Part shown: positions 27,261 to 35,939 of the stretch, piece after piece
Position numbering within the stretch: position 1 is the stretch's first letter
How the letters are laid out: every line of letters begins with the position of its first letter
Assembly: GCA_041398785.1 (NCBI GenBank)
Contig: JAWKUA010000001.1
Location: 434,001 to 498,000 of the forward strand
Source of the DNA: Planctomycetaceae bacterium
GTDB taxonomy: Bacteria > Planctomycetota > Planctomycetia > Planctomycetales > Planctomycetaceae
Reading direction: 5' to 3'
Length of the DNA stretch: 64,000 nt
Program-made: the position numbers and the translations under genes
The notes under the pieces: model-generated
Told to the model about the DNA's origin: nothing
The model's input: the letters and a program-made list of their open reading frames with translations, nothing else
Database searches by the model: none

Positions 27261-27638
27261 CTACCCTGGCACCGAGCTTCCGGCGTCCTGCCGAACACTC
27301 TGCACGTCAGCCAGTGGAATCAGATTGTCGCCGACTCGAACGAGTACCTGACCGTTCTGACGCGTCAGTTCCTCAACCACTCCGGATTCGGTGCCGCCAT
27401 AGCTCACGGTTCGGCCCAGAAGCCCGGTTCCGCCCGCCAGTAGCTGTTGTTGCTCCACCGATTGAAGCCCCGCGTTTACTTGTTGCAGTTGTTCCAGCGA
27501 TGAAAATTGAGCCAACTGAGCCAGAAAGTCCTGCTGGTCAGTCGGACTCAGTGGATCCTGGTTTCGAAGCTGGGTCACCAGCAGGTTCAGAAACTGCTGC
27601 TGCCCCAGCGATGCATCGAATGTGGAAGTGACTGCCAT
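27261..27638 (-). CDS. flgD: Flagellar hook cap / hook assembly protein FlgD (short form)
   Basis: This 125-residue protein is the scaffold that caps the growing hook. The family core is clear: FLNLLVTQLRNQDPLSPTDQQDFLAQLAQFSSLEQLQQVN. The Tudor/FnIII-like C-terminal domain of enteric FlgD (about 230 residues in total) is missing. Only a short beta segment (TVSYGGTESGVVEEL, then VGDNLIPLADVQSV) remains, as in the short FlgD forms of several phyla. It starts 28 bases after the fliK stop and ends 46 bases before flgE. Confidence 0.9.
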   Translation of the reverse strand: MAVTSTFDASLGQQQFLNLLVTQLRNQDPLSPTDQQDFLAQLAQFSSLEQLQQVNAGLQSVEQQQLLAGGTGLLGRTVSYGGTESGVVEELTRQNGQVLVRVGDNLIPLADVQSVRQDAGSSVPG

Positions 27639-27666
27639 GACTGCTGGAATCCTTCAATGACGAATG

Positions 27667-28224
27667 TCAGGCCCGAAAACTGAGCAGCGTTGAAGCTGTG
27701 ACACCGCCCGGAACGTTTTGGCGCCGGGCGACTCGCTGCGTACTTCCTTTGCGGGAGGAACTGCCGGGGTGTTCAAACGCGGAGCCGCGTTCCGCCGGAC
27801 TGTCGTGCGAAGACAGAAACTGCGAATCGTCGCCCGAATTGCTCATCCCTTCGAAGATGAGTCGATCCGCGGGAATCTCCAGGGAATTCAGAACCTGTGA
27901 GATCTCTGATCCTCGCGTCTGAAGCAACGTCAGCGTCGCGTCGTTCTGAACCTGGATTCGAACGTCAACACCGCCGTCCGTCTGGAGGAACCGGATCCGT
28001 AATGCTCCGAGTTCCGGTGGATCCAGTTGGAAGGTAATCTCCGGCCGGTCAGCAGGCGCGCCGGTCGCGACGTGCTGGCGAAGCACGCTGACCACCTGTC
28101 CCGCGATTGTCACGGGAGCTCCCAATGCGGCGGCGACGTCCGGGAAGAATGATCCGGCAGTGCCTGTGGACGGCATTGAACCGACCTTCGCTTCGTCGAC
28201 ATTCAGATTCGCTGAGTCGAACAC
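27667..28224 (-). CDS. fliK: FliK-like C-terminal Flg_hook domain (second part of the same gene)
   Basis: This open frame of 185 residues from GTG 28224 actually runs open back to about 28338 without a stop. It holds a second Flg_hook-type domain: ITFQLDPPELGALRIRFLQT, then VDVRIQVQNDATLTLL and LEIPADRLIFEG. A Ser/Arg-rich tail follows. The pattern PPELGALRIRF is the conserved line of the FliK C-domain, which switches export from hook to filament substrates. It overlaps the upstream fliK frame by 175 bases, best explained by a frameshift in one gene rather than two genes. flgD follows after 28 bases. Confidence 0.65.
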   Translation of the reverse strand: MFDSANLNVDEAKVGSMPSTGTAGSFFPDVAAALGAPVTIAGQVVSVLRQHVATGAPADRPEITFQLDPPELGALRIRFLQTDGGVDVRIQVQNDATLTLLQTRGSEISQVLNSLEIPADRLIFEGMSNSGDDSQFLSSHDSPAERGSAFEHPGSSSRKGSTQRVARRQNVPGGVTASTLLSFRA

Positions 28225-29644
28225 TTCCGGAGCGATCCTGCCGTGAATCCTGCGGACGTTCTGAGTTGCTGCGGGACCGCCTGGCAGCCGAACGTCGGCC
28301 AGGTGACGTATGACCGGCGTCGAAACCGCGACCGGGAATCATCAGACGTTGCCCTGCGTCGGTCCTGAAGGCGATGTCAACTTCCCGAAAGCTGTGTTGA
28401 ACGTTCACACCGGAATCCACGTGCAGGTCGGCAATTCGCACCTGCTGCACCTGCAATTCCCGCCGGATATCGGCGACGCGCGACGCAAGCATCGCCTGTC
28501 CGACGTCGCTGTCTGCTTGAAGCTGAACCTGAAGACCGCCTTCGCTGCGTGTGACCTGAACCTGCACCGTTCCCAGGTCGGGCGGCGACAGTCGGACATT
28601 GAATTTCTGTGTGCCGCTGAAATCTGAGGAAGACACTCTCGCCTGCAACACTCGGCTGATCTGTGTCGTCAATGGTTCTGAAACGGATTCCTCGCCAGCC
28701 GCAATCGAACTCGTTTCCAAAATTCCGGCAGCACTCGTCGTTTGCGAGACGACGGATTCCGCTTCGGTCGACAACCCGCCGGCGTCCTGAACCACCGGAA
28801 TCGCATCAGCCGAAACAGTTTGGTTCAAACCGGACTGGCCTGCGTCGCGGACCTGGTTCGTGGCCGGAATCGAAGTCGGTAAGGACAGATCTAGTCCCGG
28901 AGACAAAGCGGTGTCCGTTGGCAGGACAGACTGAGCGGTGGTGTCGCCGATCCCGGCCAACTGCGTCCACTCACCGTCCGAATCCAGTGGCGCGTCGATC
29001 GCGTCTGTCGCCTGTCTGAACGGACGATCGATTCTTGTGATAACTCGGTTGCCGGCAGCGTCGACAGAAACCTGAATCGCCGGACGCCTGGCAGCACGCG
29101 AAAGATTCGGTGACGCATTAGTCAGATTGCTGAGTTCGCCGGCGTTGTCGATCAGTGACGGCGCTGCGTTCGAAACGGGAATCTCGGAAACGCCTTCGAT
29201 CGAGCTAACCGCTGCGGCGGTTGAGATCTGATCCTGGCTGGAAACATCGGCCGGCACGTCCACCGCTATGATGACCGAGGACAGAAGCGCGACGGGCTGG
29301 AGTCCTTCCGCGATTTCTGAAATCGCGTCGTCGCCTTCGTCGTCCGGTGACTCAACCGGTGGCGGCACATGGAAGTCGCAGATCTGAACGGTGCCTGCCA
29401 GCGGCGCGCTGTCGTCGAGCTGCGATTCCAGATCCGGTTCGGAGCTGGACTCGACCGCTGCCTTCGATGCAGCGCGTGGCCCACTGCAGTGAGTTTCCGG
29501 CGAACAGAATTCCTGCACCGTGGCGACAAACAGTCCCGGTGAAGATTCTCCGGTATCACGACCGGCGGCGGACTGCCTGGACGCAGCGTCGGCAGGCGAA
29601 GTGCGCTGCAGTCCTGCGAATAGCGGCAGTGATTCCATTTGCAT
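28049..29644 (-). CDS. fliK: FliK-like hook-length control protein, N-terminal and first C-domain fragment (frameshifted)
   Basis: This is the first part of the hook-length ruler. A long Ser/Ala/Asp/Thr-rich, poorly conserved region (about 380 residues) is followed by a Flg_hook-type domain: FNVRLSPPDLGTVQVQVTRS, then LQVQLQADSDVGQAML and VQQVRIADLHV. After DAGQRLMI, near base 28340, this frame turns into Arg/Ser-rich nonsense, while the other frame carries the continuation (see 27667-28224). One surplus base in the ATTCCCGG run at 28331-28338 would explain this; removing it gives a smooth junction (LMIPVAVSTPVIRHLADV). The start is uncertain: the frame is open to 29737, and I prefer Met 29644 (MQMESLPLFAGLQ). 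Confidence 0.65.
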   Translation of the reverse strand: MQMESLPLFAGLQRTSPADAASRQSAAGRDTGESSPGLFVATVQEFCSPETHCSGPRAASKAAVESSSEPDLESQLDDSAPLAGTVQICDFHVPPPVESPDDEGDDAISEIAEGLQPVALLSSVIIAVDVPADVSSQDQISTAAAVSSIEGVSEIPVSNAAPSLIDNAGELSNLTNASPNLSRAARRPAIQVSVDAAGNRVITRIDRPFRQATDAIDAPLDSDGEWTQLAGIGDTTAQSVLPTDTALSPGLDLSLPTSIPATNQVRDAGQSGLNQTVSADAIPVVQDAGGLSTEAESVVSQTTSAAGILETSSIAAGEESVSEPLTTQISRVLQARVSSSDFSGTQKFNVRLSPPDLGTVQVQVTRSEGGLQVQLQADSDVGQAMLASRVADIRRELQVQQVRIADLHVDSGVNVQHSFREVDIAFRTDAGQRLMIPGRGFDAGHTSPGRRSAARRSRSNSERPQDSRQDRSGSVRLSESECRRSEGRFNAVHRHCRIILPGRRRRIGSSRDNRGTGGQRASPARRDRRAC

Positions 29645-29967
29645 GCCGTCCAAAGTCGGAGCGTGACCGGGCAGCCCATGCATTCCGCATCCGTGCAGAA
29701 TCTGATTCAGCGAACGCCGCAAGCTGACTGTTCGCAATCGCGCCGCTGTTGACCGCGCGAAATGAATCCGACACCGTCAACGTGGCCGCCCCTGATGTTG
29801 TGTTATCGGCACGCCGCCAATCGCGCTCGACCGGCGTGACGAAAAACTTTGACGATCGTCACTGACACGGCAACAACGGCGCAGGGTTAACCCGAAGCAT
29901 TCGGGCGCGATACGACACATTCGCCGCCGAAGAACGCTGCAGCGCGCCGACGATCCGTCGGGTTGTC

Positions 29968-30410
29968 GGAAGCTGCTGTGTGCTGACTGGGTTCCCGCCT
30001 GCGCGGGAATGACGGGGGGTGGCGCGGGGATGACGGGGGTGGTGCGGACGAAAATATTCAGCCACAGATTTCACAGATTCACACAGATGGGGAATATCAA
30101 TATGCGAGTCGCGAGGTCAGGTTCCGGCGGGCTGTTGGAAGCTGCTGTGCGCGGACTGGGTTCCCGCCTGCGCGGGAATGACGGGGGTGGTGCGGGAATG
30201 ACGGGAGCAGTGCAGGGCACGGATGCAAAGAATCTGTGTGCATCTGTGAAATCTGTGGCCGCGGTTTCTTGCCGCGAGGAGAGCGTACCGGGTTCCGTCG
30301 GGCAGAAGGAAGCTGCTGTGTGCGGACTGGGTTCCCGCCTGCGCGGGAATGACGGAGGTGGTGCTGGGTTCCCGCCTGCGCGGGAATGACGGGAGTGGTG
30401 CGGGAATGAC
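29968..30410. repeat. Cluster of interspersed palindromic repeats in a 690-base noncoding patch
   Basis: Three units of about 49 bases (29968-30016, 30137-30185 and 30308-30356) share the pattern GGAAGCTGCTGTG, then GGGTTCCCGCCTGCGCGG, then GAATGACGG. A fourth core lies at 30364-30390, and truncated GCGGGAATGAC pieces are scattered between. The core is the same palindrome as at 11.6 kb, with one base different. The whole gap 29738-30428 contains no supported gene. Irregular spacing and the palindromic core suggest a dispersed REP-like family, not CRISPR. Confidence 0.85.
30061..30259. repeat. Inverted pair of 28-bp CACAGAT-type repeats flanking one REP unit
   Basis: Bases 30061-30088 and the reverse complement of 30232-30259 match at 27 of 28 positions (GCCACAGATTTCACAGAT core). 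Between them lies the second palindromic unit. The pair could fold as a long stem with a loop of about 143 bases, or mark the ends of a small nested element. Confidence 0.8.
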
Positions 30411-30428
30411 AGGAGTGGCGCATTCCGG

Positions 30429-31679
30429 TCAGTCATCGCTGCCAATGCAGTACAGGTACGAATCGCTGCGAAGAATAAGGTCGTTGCCGGCGACGATCGG
30501 ACTGGCGTTGAACGTGCTGCGGTCGGCAAACCGGTTGTGAGCCAACTGGCGGTATTCCGGTGACGCGGCGAGTACGTACGTGCCGCCTTCCCGAGTCACG
30601 ATGTACAGCTTGCCGTCAGCGGCAAGAGCCGAGGCGTACGGCTGATCGGGGAATCGTTCCTGATAGACGACTTCGCCGGTCGCCAGCGCGACGCAGTAGG
30701 CAACGCTGTTGCGGTCGCTGACCCAATACAAGTGGTCGCCATGAATCACCGGCGAACAGACGTTGGCTCCGGCATTCGCCGACCACAGCAAATGACTGTC
30801 GGTCACGTTCCCGCGCCCTCCGGCACGAATCGCCATGGCTCGCGACTGCCGGCCGCCGATGACATACACGATGCCGTCCTTCGAAACGATGCTGGGACAG
30901 ACATAATCCGGAATGCCCTGACACTGCCACAGGGACTTTCCGGTCGCCGGATCGAAGGCAAGTATGTCATCGCGAACGCTGACGACAAGTTCGCGACGTC
31001 CGTCCGGCAGCGTCACCAGATGTGGTGTGTTCCATGACGCCTTCATTCCGCCGGCGCGCCAGACTTCTTTGCCGGACTGCTTATTCAGCGCGACCAGATC
31101 GCCGCTTTCGACGCTGGCGTTGACGATCACCAGATCTTCGAACAGAACAGGCGACGTACCGCAGCCCCACTCGTGAGTTCCGTCGCCGACGCTGGTCCGC
31201 CACACAAATTCGCCGTCCGGAGTGAACCGCATCACGCCGCTTTTTCCGAAGAACACGTAAATGGCGTCTCCGTCGGTTGCCGGAGTGGCAGCGGCGTAAC
31301 CGTGGTCGCGAACTCGTTCAGTTTCCGGAAACGTCGGTTCAATCACCCGGTCAAAGACAATGCTGCCTTCGGCGTGGCTGACCGCGAGCAGATGCAGCCG
31401 CAGATCCTTCAGTTCGCCGGACGACGACGTGCCCTGGCCGTACCCGCTGTAGCACGTGACGTAGAGTTGGTCGTTGAGCAGAATCGGACTGGATGCACCG
31501 GCGCCCGGCAGTTTTGCCTTCCAGCGCAGGTTGGATGCATCATCCCACGTCAGCGGCAGCCCGGTTGCCTGTGACACTCCCTGAGAATCGACGCCGCGAA
31601 ACTGCGGCCAGTCAGCCGCGTTCAGTGAAGTGACACAGCACAGGACGGCGATCACGTGACAGCAAATTCGCATAATCAT
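30429..31679 (-). CDS. Secreted PQQ-like beta-propeller protein
   Basis: This exported protein of about 416 residues has PQQ/BamB-type WD-like repeats. ATG 31679 is set by GGAG six bases upstream and gives a short signal peptide (MRICCHVIAVLCCVTSLNAA). The mature start ADWPQFRGVDSQGVS is the standard opening of planctomycete PQQ-binding-like propellers. Repeats include DLVALNKQSGKEVWRAGG, DILAFDPATGKSLWQCQG and VAYCVALATGEVVYQERF. No dehydrogenase active-site residues are apparent, so a structural or binding role is more likely than PQQ catalysis. It is separated from the GGDEF gene upstream by about 330 bases. Confidence 0.85.
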   Translation of the reverse strand: MIMRICCHVIAVLCCVTSLNAADWPQFRGVDSQGVSQATGLPLTWDDASNLRWKAKLPGAGASSPILLNDQLYVTCYSGYGQGTSSSGELKDLRLHLLAVSHAEGSIVFDRVIEPTFPETERVRDHGYAAATPATDGDAIYVFFGKSGVMRFTPDGEFVWRTSVGDGTHEWGCGTSPVLFEDLVIVNASVESGDLVALNKQSGKEVWRAGGMKASWNTPHLVTLPDGRRELVVSVRDDILAFDPATGKSLWQCQGIPDYVCPSIVSKDGIVYVIGGRQSRAMAIRAGGRGNVTDSHLLWSANAGANVCSPVIHGDHLYWVSDRNSVAYCVALATGEVVYQERFPDQPYASALAADGKLYIVTREGGTYVLAASPEYRQLAHNRFADRSTFNASPIVAGNDLILRSDSYLYCIGSDD

Positions 31680-32011
31680 TCTTTTCTCCGCGGAAATCAT
31701 GCGCCGGCGGGCAGGAACTGAGAGCTGGTTTCGTCGGACGGGACGCGGCGGTCGGACGACCTGACACTTGCCGTTGCGAAACGCGTCGCCGCCGGTCGGC
31801 CACAGACGCCTGCATCATCACGGCGAACGCGCGACCGGCTTCGCTGCTTCAGGCGTTGCCGCACACCGATCTGACTCGACGGAGGAAGTCTATTCCGAAG
31901 TCGGCGCGTCCGCCACTTTCCATCGGATGCCATCGGTCACTGCCGACGAATCCGGCGAATGTCGCGGTACCGGCAATGTCGCACGGCACATGCGCTTCGG
32001 ATGCACCGAAA
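31680..32011. other. Intergenic gap, no gene recognised
   Basis: About 330 bases lie between the GGDEF/HD gene and the PQQ-propeller gene. Apart from the ribosome site of the propeller gene I see no structured RNA, repeat or gene. Confidence 0.45.
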
Positions 32012-34516
32012 TCAGCCAACCGGCATGGCCGCATTCACGCTGCCGGTGCGCGCGACGGCTATGGTGTTTCCCGCGTTCGCCAGCATGCGTTCGCCGGGCG
32101 ACCGGTCGGACTTCTGCGTTGACGACAGCAGTACGGCCTGAGTCGAGCGGCACATATCCAGCAGGGATCCTGCCAGTTGCATCACTTCGATCAGGTCTTC
32201 GTCTTCGGACAGAGCGTGGTTCAGGCTGCGGCACAATTTCGCAATTTCCGTCAGCGAATGGTCGTCGGCTGTTTTCTGAATGCGCTGTGTCAGCGGCAGC
32301 AGTTCACGGAGATCCTGTTTGTCCAGGGCGTTGACGAGTCGTTCCAGCAGCAGTCCGATGCTGAGCGCGGATTCGCGCGACGCGTTTGTTGACGCCGACG
32401 CCGTCTGAATTCGCAGTCTGACAGCGCCGATGAATCGTTCCACAAGTTCCGGATCGAACTGAGTCCCCGCGCAGGCTCGCAATTCCGCAAAAGCCTCCGA
32501 CCGCGACATCGGCGTTCGCCACGCGGAGTCGCTGGTCATGGTGTCGTAAGCATTCGCAATGGACAGAATCCGCGCGGAAATGGACGGACGCTGATCCGGC
32601 CCGGCTCCGCGATCGGCGTTGCTCATGTCATACCAGACGGCATGCTGTTCGACGATTTCATTCAACACCGGCTGACCGAACGAACCGCGCACGATGTCCA
32701 CACTTAACTGATTGTATCGGCTGGCGAGAGCCCGTTCTTCCGCCGTCAGCGGACCGCGCTTATGCAGAATGGCGTCGGGAATTCCCAGCTTGCCGATGTC
32801 GTGCAGCAGCGCCGCGATTTCCAGGACATAGCACTGCTTCATTGACAGCAGTCCTTCCGCTGTCGCCACGCACATATCCGCCACGCGCCGACTGTGAATT
32901 GCCGCTTCCTGGTCTCGATGCGCCAGCACTGTGGTCAGCGCGGCGACCGCATGAAAGTGAATCGCGGAACCATCCTGAGCGGAACCGCGGCTTTCCTGCG
33001 GACCGGCTGTCGGCATTTCGGTGTCCTCGCCGACGACTGACTGGGCACGGTCCCAGCGAACCACGCGGTCTCGTCCGCTGCGCTTTGCCGCGTACAGGCT
33101 CTTGTCCGCCTGGTCCAGAAGTGTCTGTATGTTGTCGGCCGCCTGGCAGACCGAAGAAACGCCGAAACTGGCCGTCACCCGGAGTCCGCTGATGCGCAGG
33201 GCCTTGATCGCCAGACGGCATTTTTCCGCCATCAGTTCCGCTTCATCGATCGAGCTGCCTTCCAGCATGATCGTGAACTCTTCACCTCCGTAGCGACACA
33301 CGACGTCATCGGGATCGACGGTCTGGTGGACTGCGTTCGCCACCTGTCTCAACACGTCGTCGCCCGCGATGTGGCCGGCGGTGTCATTGATTTTCTTGAA
33401 ATGATCGATGTCCAGCATGATCGCCGCCAGGGGCGATTGCTGCCGGTGAGCCTTCGACCATGCGGCCTCAAACGCCTTGAAGAAACTGCGCCGGTTCAGA
33501 CAGCCGGTCAGAGTATCGCGAGTCGCCAGCCATTCGAGTTCGCGGTTCTGCGTGCGGATTTCTTCGCTGGATGTTCGCAGCGAAACCAGCGCATTGCGCA
33601 GTTCCTTCTGTTTCTCCTGCAACACGGTCACGTTTTCGAAACTTGCCACGACACCGCGATTCAGATTCTTTTCATCCCGCACCGGGACGGTGCTGACCGA
33701 AAACGTCAATTCCTGACCGTCGCGGTCATATGTCAGCAATGTGCCCTGTACCGACCGGGATTCACGGGATGTGATATCCCAGGGAAGTTCCTTTTCACCG
33801 CCGTCCGGACCGCACTGAAATCCGAATCGATTCGGATGCAGCCCGATCAGGTCTTCTGGATTCATGCCGGTGCTGGCAGCGAAGGAACTGTTGGCCAGCA
33901 CAATCGCCTGATTGCGGTCCAGGACCAGCAGTCCCTCCGCCAGTGAATTCAGCGCCTCACGCACACGATTCGGAACGACCTTGTTGGGGCTCAGATGCTT
34001 CAGCACCTTCTGCAGGTACAGCGAAAACGTGGCAAACAGCGCGCAGCCGACAAATACAACCAGCAGGAAATCCGGACGCAGATACCATCCGAAAACCGAA
34101 ACTCCGGGAACCGAATGAAACCGAAACTCCATCTGTCCCCAGGGCCGGCCGTCCGCTTCGATGGGCAGCTCAAACAGCGTCTGGTTTTGGGCATCGACAC
34201 GACCGCTGCCGGATTCATCATCCGCGTTGCCGCACGTCATCACGACATCACCGGCTTCGCGGCGAATGCCGATCGCAATGAGGTCAGGATGACGAGTCGC
34301 CATCCGCTGCAGCGTTTCCGTCAGCGTTGACTCCGACATCCGCGGGGCCATCTCCATGAACGCGACGGCTGTGGATTCGCAAAACGCCTGCCGCGCCTGA
34401 ATCTCCCGCGGGCGAACGTCGGGCACAAACCCCAGCAGTCCGGCGACCAGCAGAACGCTGACCGACAGACCCACGAGTCCAAGCACGATGCGATGAATTG
34501 ACGACAAACGGGGCAT
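32012..34516 (-). CDS. Membrane PAS-GGDEF-HD protein (c-di-GMP signalling)
   Basis: This 834-residue sensor has two membrane helices (about 9-30 and 150-168) around a periplasmic domain of about 120 residues. A PAS domain (about 185-300) and a short coiled coil follow. The GGDEF domain has an intact GGEEF signature at 410-414 and DxxTGxxNRR at 334-343, so diguanylate cyclase activity is expected. An HD domain follows, with HSRRVADMC at 541-549 and HDIGK at 572-576. The HD-GYP signature (HHE...GYP) is replaced by QHAVWYDMSNADRG at 624-637, so phosphodiesterase activity is doubtful. The last ~110 residues are helical and HPt-like without a clear phospho-His. It may set c-di-GMP levels for attachment; an adhesin gene lies next upstream on the same strand. 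Confidence 0.87.
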   Translation of the reverse strand: MPRLSSIHRIVLGLVGLSVSVLLVAGLLGFVPDVRPREIQARQAFCESTAVAFMEMAPRMSESTLTETLQRMATRHPDLIAIGIRREAGDVVMTCGNADDESGSGRVDAQNQTLFELPIEADGRPWGQMEFRFHSVPGVSVFGWYLRPDFLLVVFVGCALFATFSLYLQKVLKHLSPNKVVPNRVREALNSLAEGLLVLDRNQAIVLANSSFAASTGMNPEDLIGLHPNRFGFQCGPDGGEKELPWDITSRESRSVQGTLLTYDRDGQELTFSVSTVPVRDEKNLNRGVVASFENVTVLQEKQKELRNALVSLRTSSEEIRTQNRELEWLATRDTLTGCLNRRSFFKAFEAAWSKAHRQQSPLAAIMLDIDHFKKINDTAGHIAGDDVLRQVANAVHQTVDPDDVVCRYGGEEFTIMLEGSSIDEAELMAEKCRLAIKALRISGLRVTASFGVSSVCQAADNIQTLLDQADKSLYAAKRSGRDRVVRWDRAQSVVGEDTEMPTAGPQESRGSAQDGSAIHFHAVAALTTVLAHRDQEAAIHSRRVADMCVATAEGLLSMKQCYVLEIAALLHDIGKLGIPDAILHKRGPLTAEERALASRYNQLSVDIVRGSFGQPVLNEIVEQHAVWYDMSNADRGAGPDQRPSISARILSIANAYDTMTSDSAWRTPMSRSEAFAELRACAGTQFDPELVERFIGAVRLRIQTASASTNASRESALSIGLLLERLVNALDKQDLRELLPLTQRIQKTADDHSLTEIAKLCRSLNHALSEDEDLIEVMQLAGSLLDMCRSTQAVLLSSTQKSDRSPGERMLANAGNTIAVARTGSVNAAMPVG

Positions 34517-34634
34517 GGTTGTTTCGGAACTCTGCAGTCTCGACCGAAAAGCACGATCGCGTGACGCTTGTGGGCTTCGGCATGAACCAATGCCAATGCC
34601 GGCGACGTCAATCGCGTCGGACCGGGATCTCGGT

Positions 34635-35939
34635 CTACGTCACATCTCCCTTCACCAGTGATGCCAGAGAATCGCCGTCCGTCTCCCCTTCCGTTTCGTC
34701 TTCGAAGCTTTCCAGAACCGGCAGCGGGTCGAATGCCTGCCATGCCGGAAGCGATGAAAGGAACGTCGTCAGCAGCGATCCGCCGCGCAGCATCCACACG
34801 ACATATCCCACGGACAGCGACGTGGAAACCGCCGCCGCTGACCCGATCACGACCTTTTCGGGAATTCTCTGTTCCCGGGTATCGTCATCGTTTGCGGGCA
34901 GGCTGGCTTGTGCGTCGGTAAGCAGGAACAGCGACGCAAACGCTGACCCTGTCAGTTCCACCCGCTCAAACAGCGTCGACGTCACAGGCCCCACAATCGA
35001 AACGGGCAGTGCTGCCGCCGACGCTGCGACACCCGTCGCCGCCAGCTCCACCGATTGCGGAATCGCCACCAGATAGACGTCAATACCGATCATGGTGTCT
35101 TCCGGACCGGTGGCAATATTCGGTCCAGACTCGTCACGCACCAGATTCACCAGTCCCGACGGTGATCCTCCCCGGCCCGTGGCGGAAATCGTCACAGTCG
35201 GAGAAGTGTCGTCCGGCGAATCTTCTTCTGATCCGGTGCCTGGTGATTCAGGTGTCTCGTCGATCGGGTTTCCGTCGGCATTGTCCGAGCCGCCGTCGCC
35301 GTCCGTGCCTTCAGCGTCTCCGTCGGGATCGCCGCTATCTCCGTCGGTGTCTGTCGAAGGCGGCGTGTAACCCACGGCCGGAACTACTTGTAGAGTCACC
35401 GTTACCGCGCTGCTGCTCGATGCTCCGTCCGTCACGACGTAAACAAACTGATCCGTACCGGAAAACACAGGATCAGGAACATAAGTGAATCCACCGTCAG
35501 CAGTCAGAGTCAGCGATCCGTTGGACGGCCCGCCAACCAGCACAGCACTCAGAAGATCACCATCGATGTCAGTGTCATTCACAAGAAGTCCGGGAGCCGA
35601 CACCGTGAGCATGTCTGCCTGATTGAGACTATGCCTCTCGCCTGTAGCCACCGGAGCATCATTCACCGCGTTGACTGTCAGCGAAATCGTGTCTTCCGCG
35701 AACAGACCGGTCGGAGTACTCGTGTCGGTCGCTCGGATCACGATTGACGCCGTCCCGTTCTGATCCGGCAGGTAGTCGAGCGTCAGAATTGTGCCGACGA
35801 TCGATGCGTTCACCAGCGTCGCGTTGCTGTTCGACGTCACGCTGACCGTGAGTGAATCGGCGTTGGTCGCGATGTCCACGTCGCCGAAGACCGTCGACAG
35901 ATCGACCGTCGTTGATACCGCGTCTTCGTTCACCGTCAC
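34635..35939 (-). CDS. Giant surface protein, C-terminal fragment with acidic linker and membrane segment
   Basis: This 434-residue frame begins with the last tandem-95 unit (TVNEDAVSTTVDLSTVFGDV) and one more cadherin-like domain (LLVNDTDIDGDLLSAVLVGG, YVPDPVFSGTDQFVYVVTDG). An Asp/Gly/Glu-rich linker (about 205-260) and a conserved-looking C-terminus follow. The hydrophobic stretch IGSAAAVSTSLSVGYVVWML and RGGSLLTTFLSSLPAWQAFD, about 60-65 residues from the end, resembles the terminal membrane segment of other giant adhesin-like proteins, from memory. It could anchor the protein or act as a retention signal. A normal stop at 34635 is followed by the start of the GGDEF gene about 120 bases on. 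Confidence 0.7.
   Translation of the reverse strand: MTVNEDAVSTTVDLSTVFGDVDIATNADSLTVSVTSNSNATLVNASIVGTILTLDYLPDQNGTASIVIRATDTSTPTGLFAEDTISLTVNAVNDAPVATGERHSLNQADMLTVSAPGLLVNDTDIDGDLLSAVLVGGPSNGSLTLTADGGFTYVPDPVFSGTDQFVYVVTDGASSSSAVTVTLQVVPAVGYTPPSTDTDGDSGDPDGDAEGTDGDGGSDNADGNPIDETPESPGTGSEEDSPDDTSPTVTISATGRGGSPSGLVNLVRDESGPNIATGPEDTMIGIDVYLVAIPQSVELAATGVAASAAALPVSIVGPVTSTLFERVELTGSAFASLFLLTDAQASLPANDDDTREQRIPEKVVIGSAAAVSTSLSVGYVVWMLRGGSLLTTFLSSLPAWQAFDPLPVLESFEDETEGETDGDSLASLVKGDVT

Noticed and set aside
27667..28224. An independent second fliK-like gene
   Set aside because: Its frame is open upstream of the GTG start and continues the protein of the first fliK frame; a single extra base explains the split.
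29968..30410. CRISPR array
   Set aside because: Repeats are irregularly spaced, palindromic and imperfect, spacers are not uniform, and no cas genes are present.
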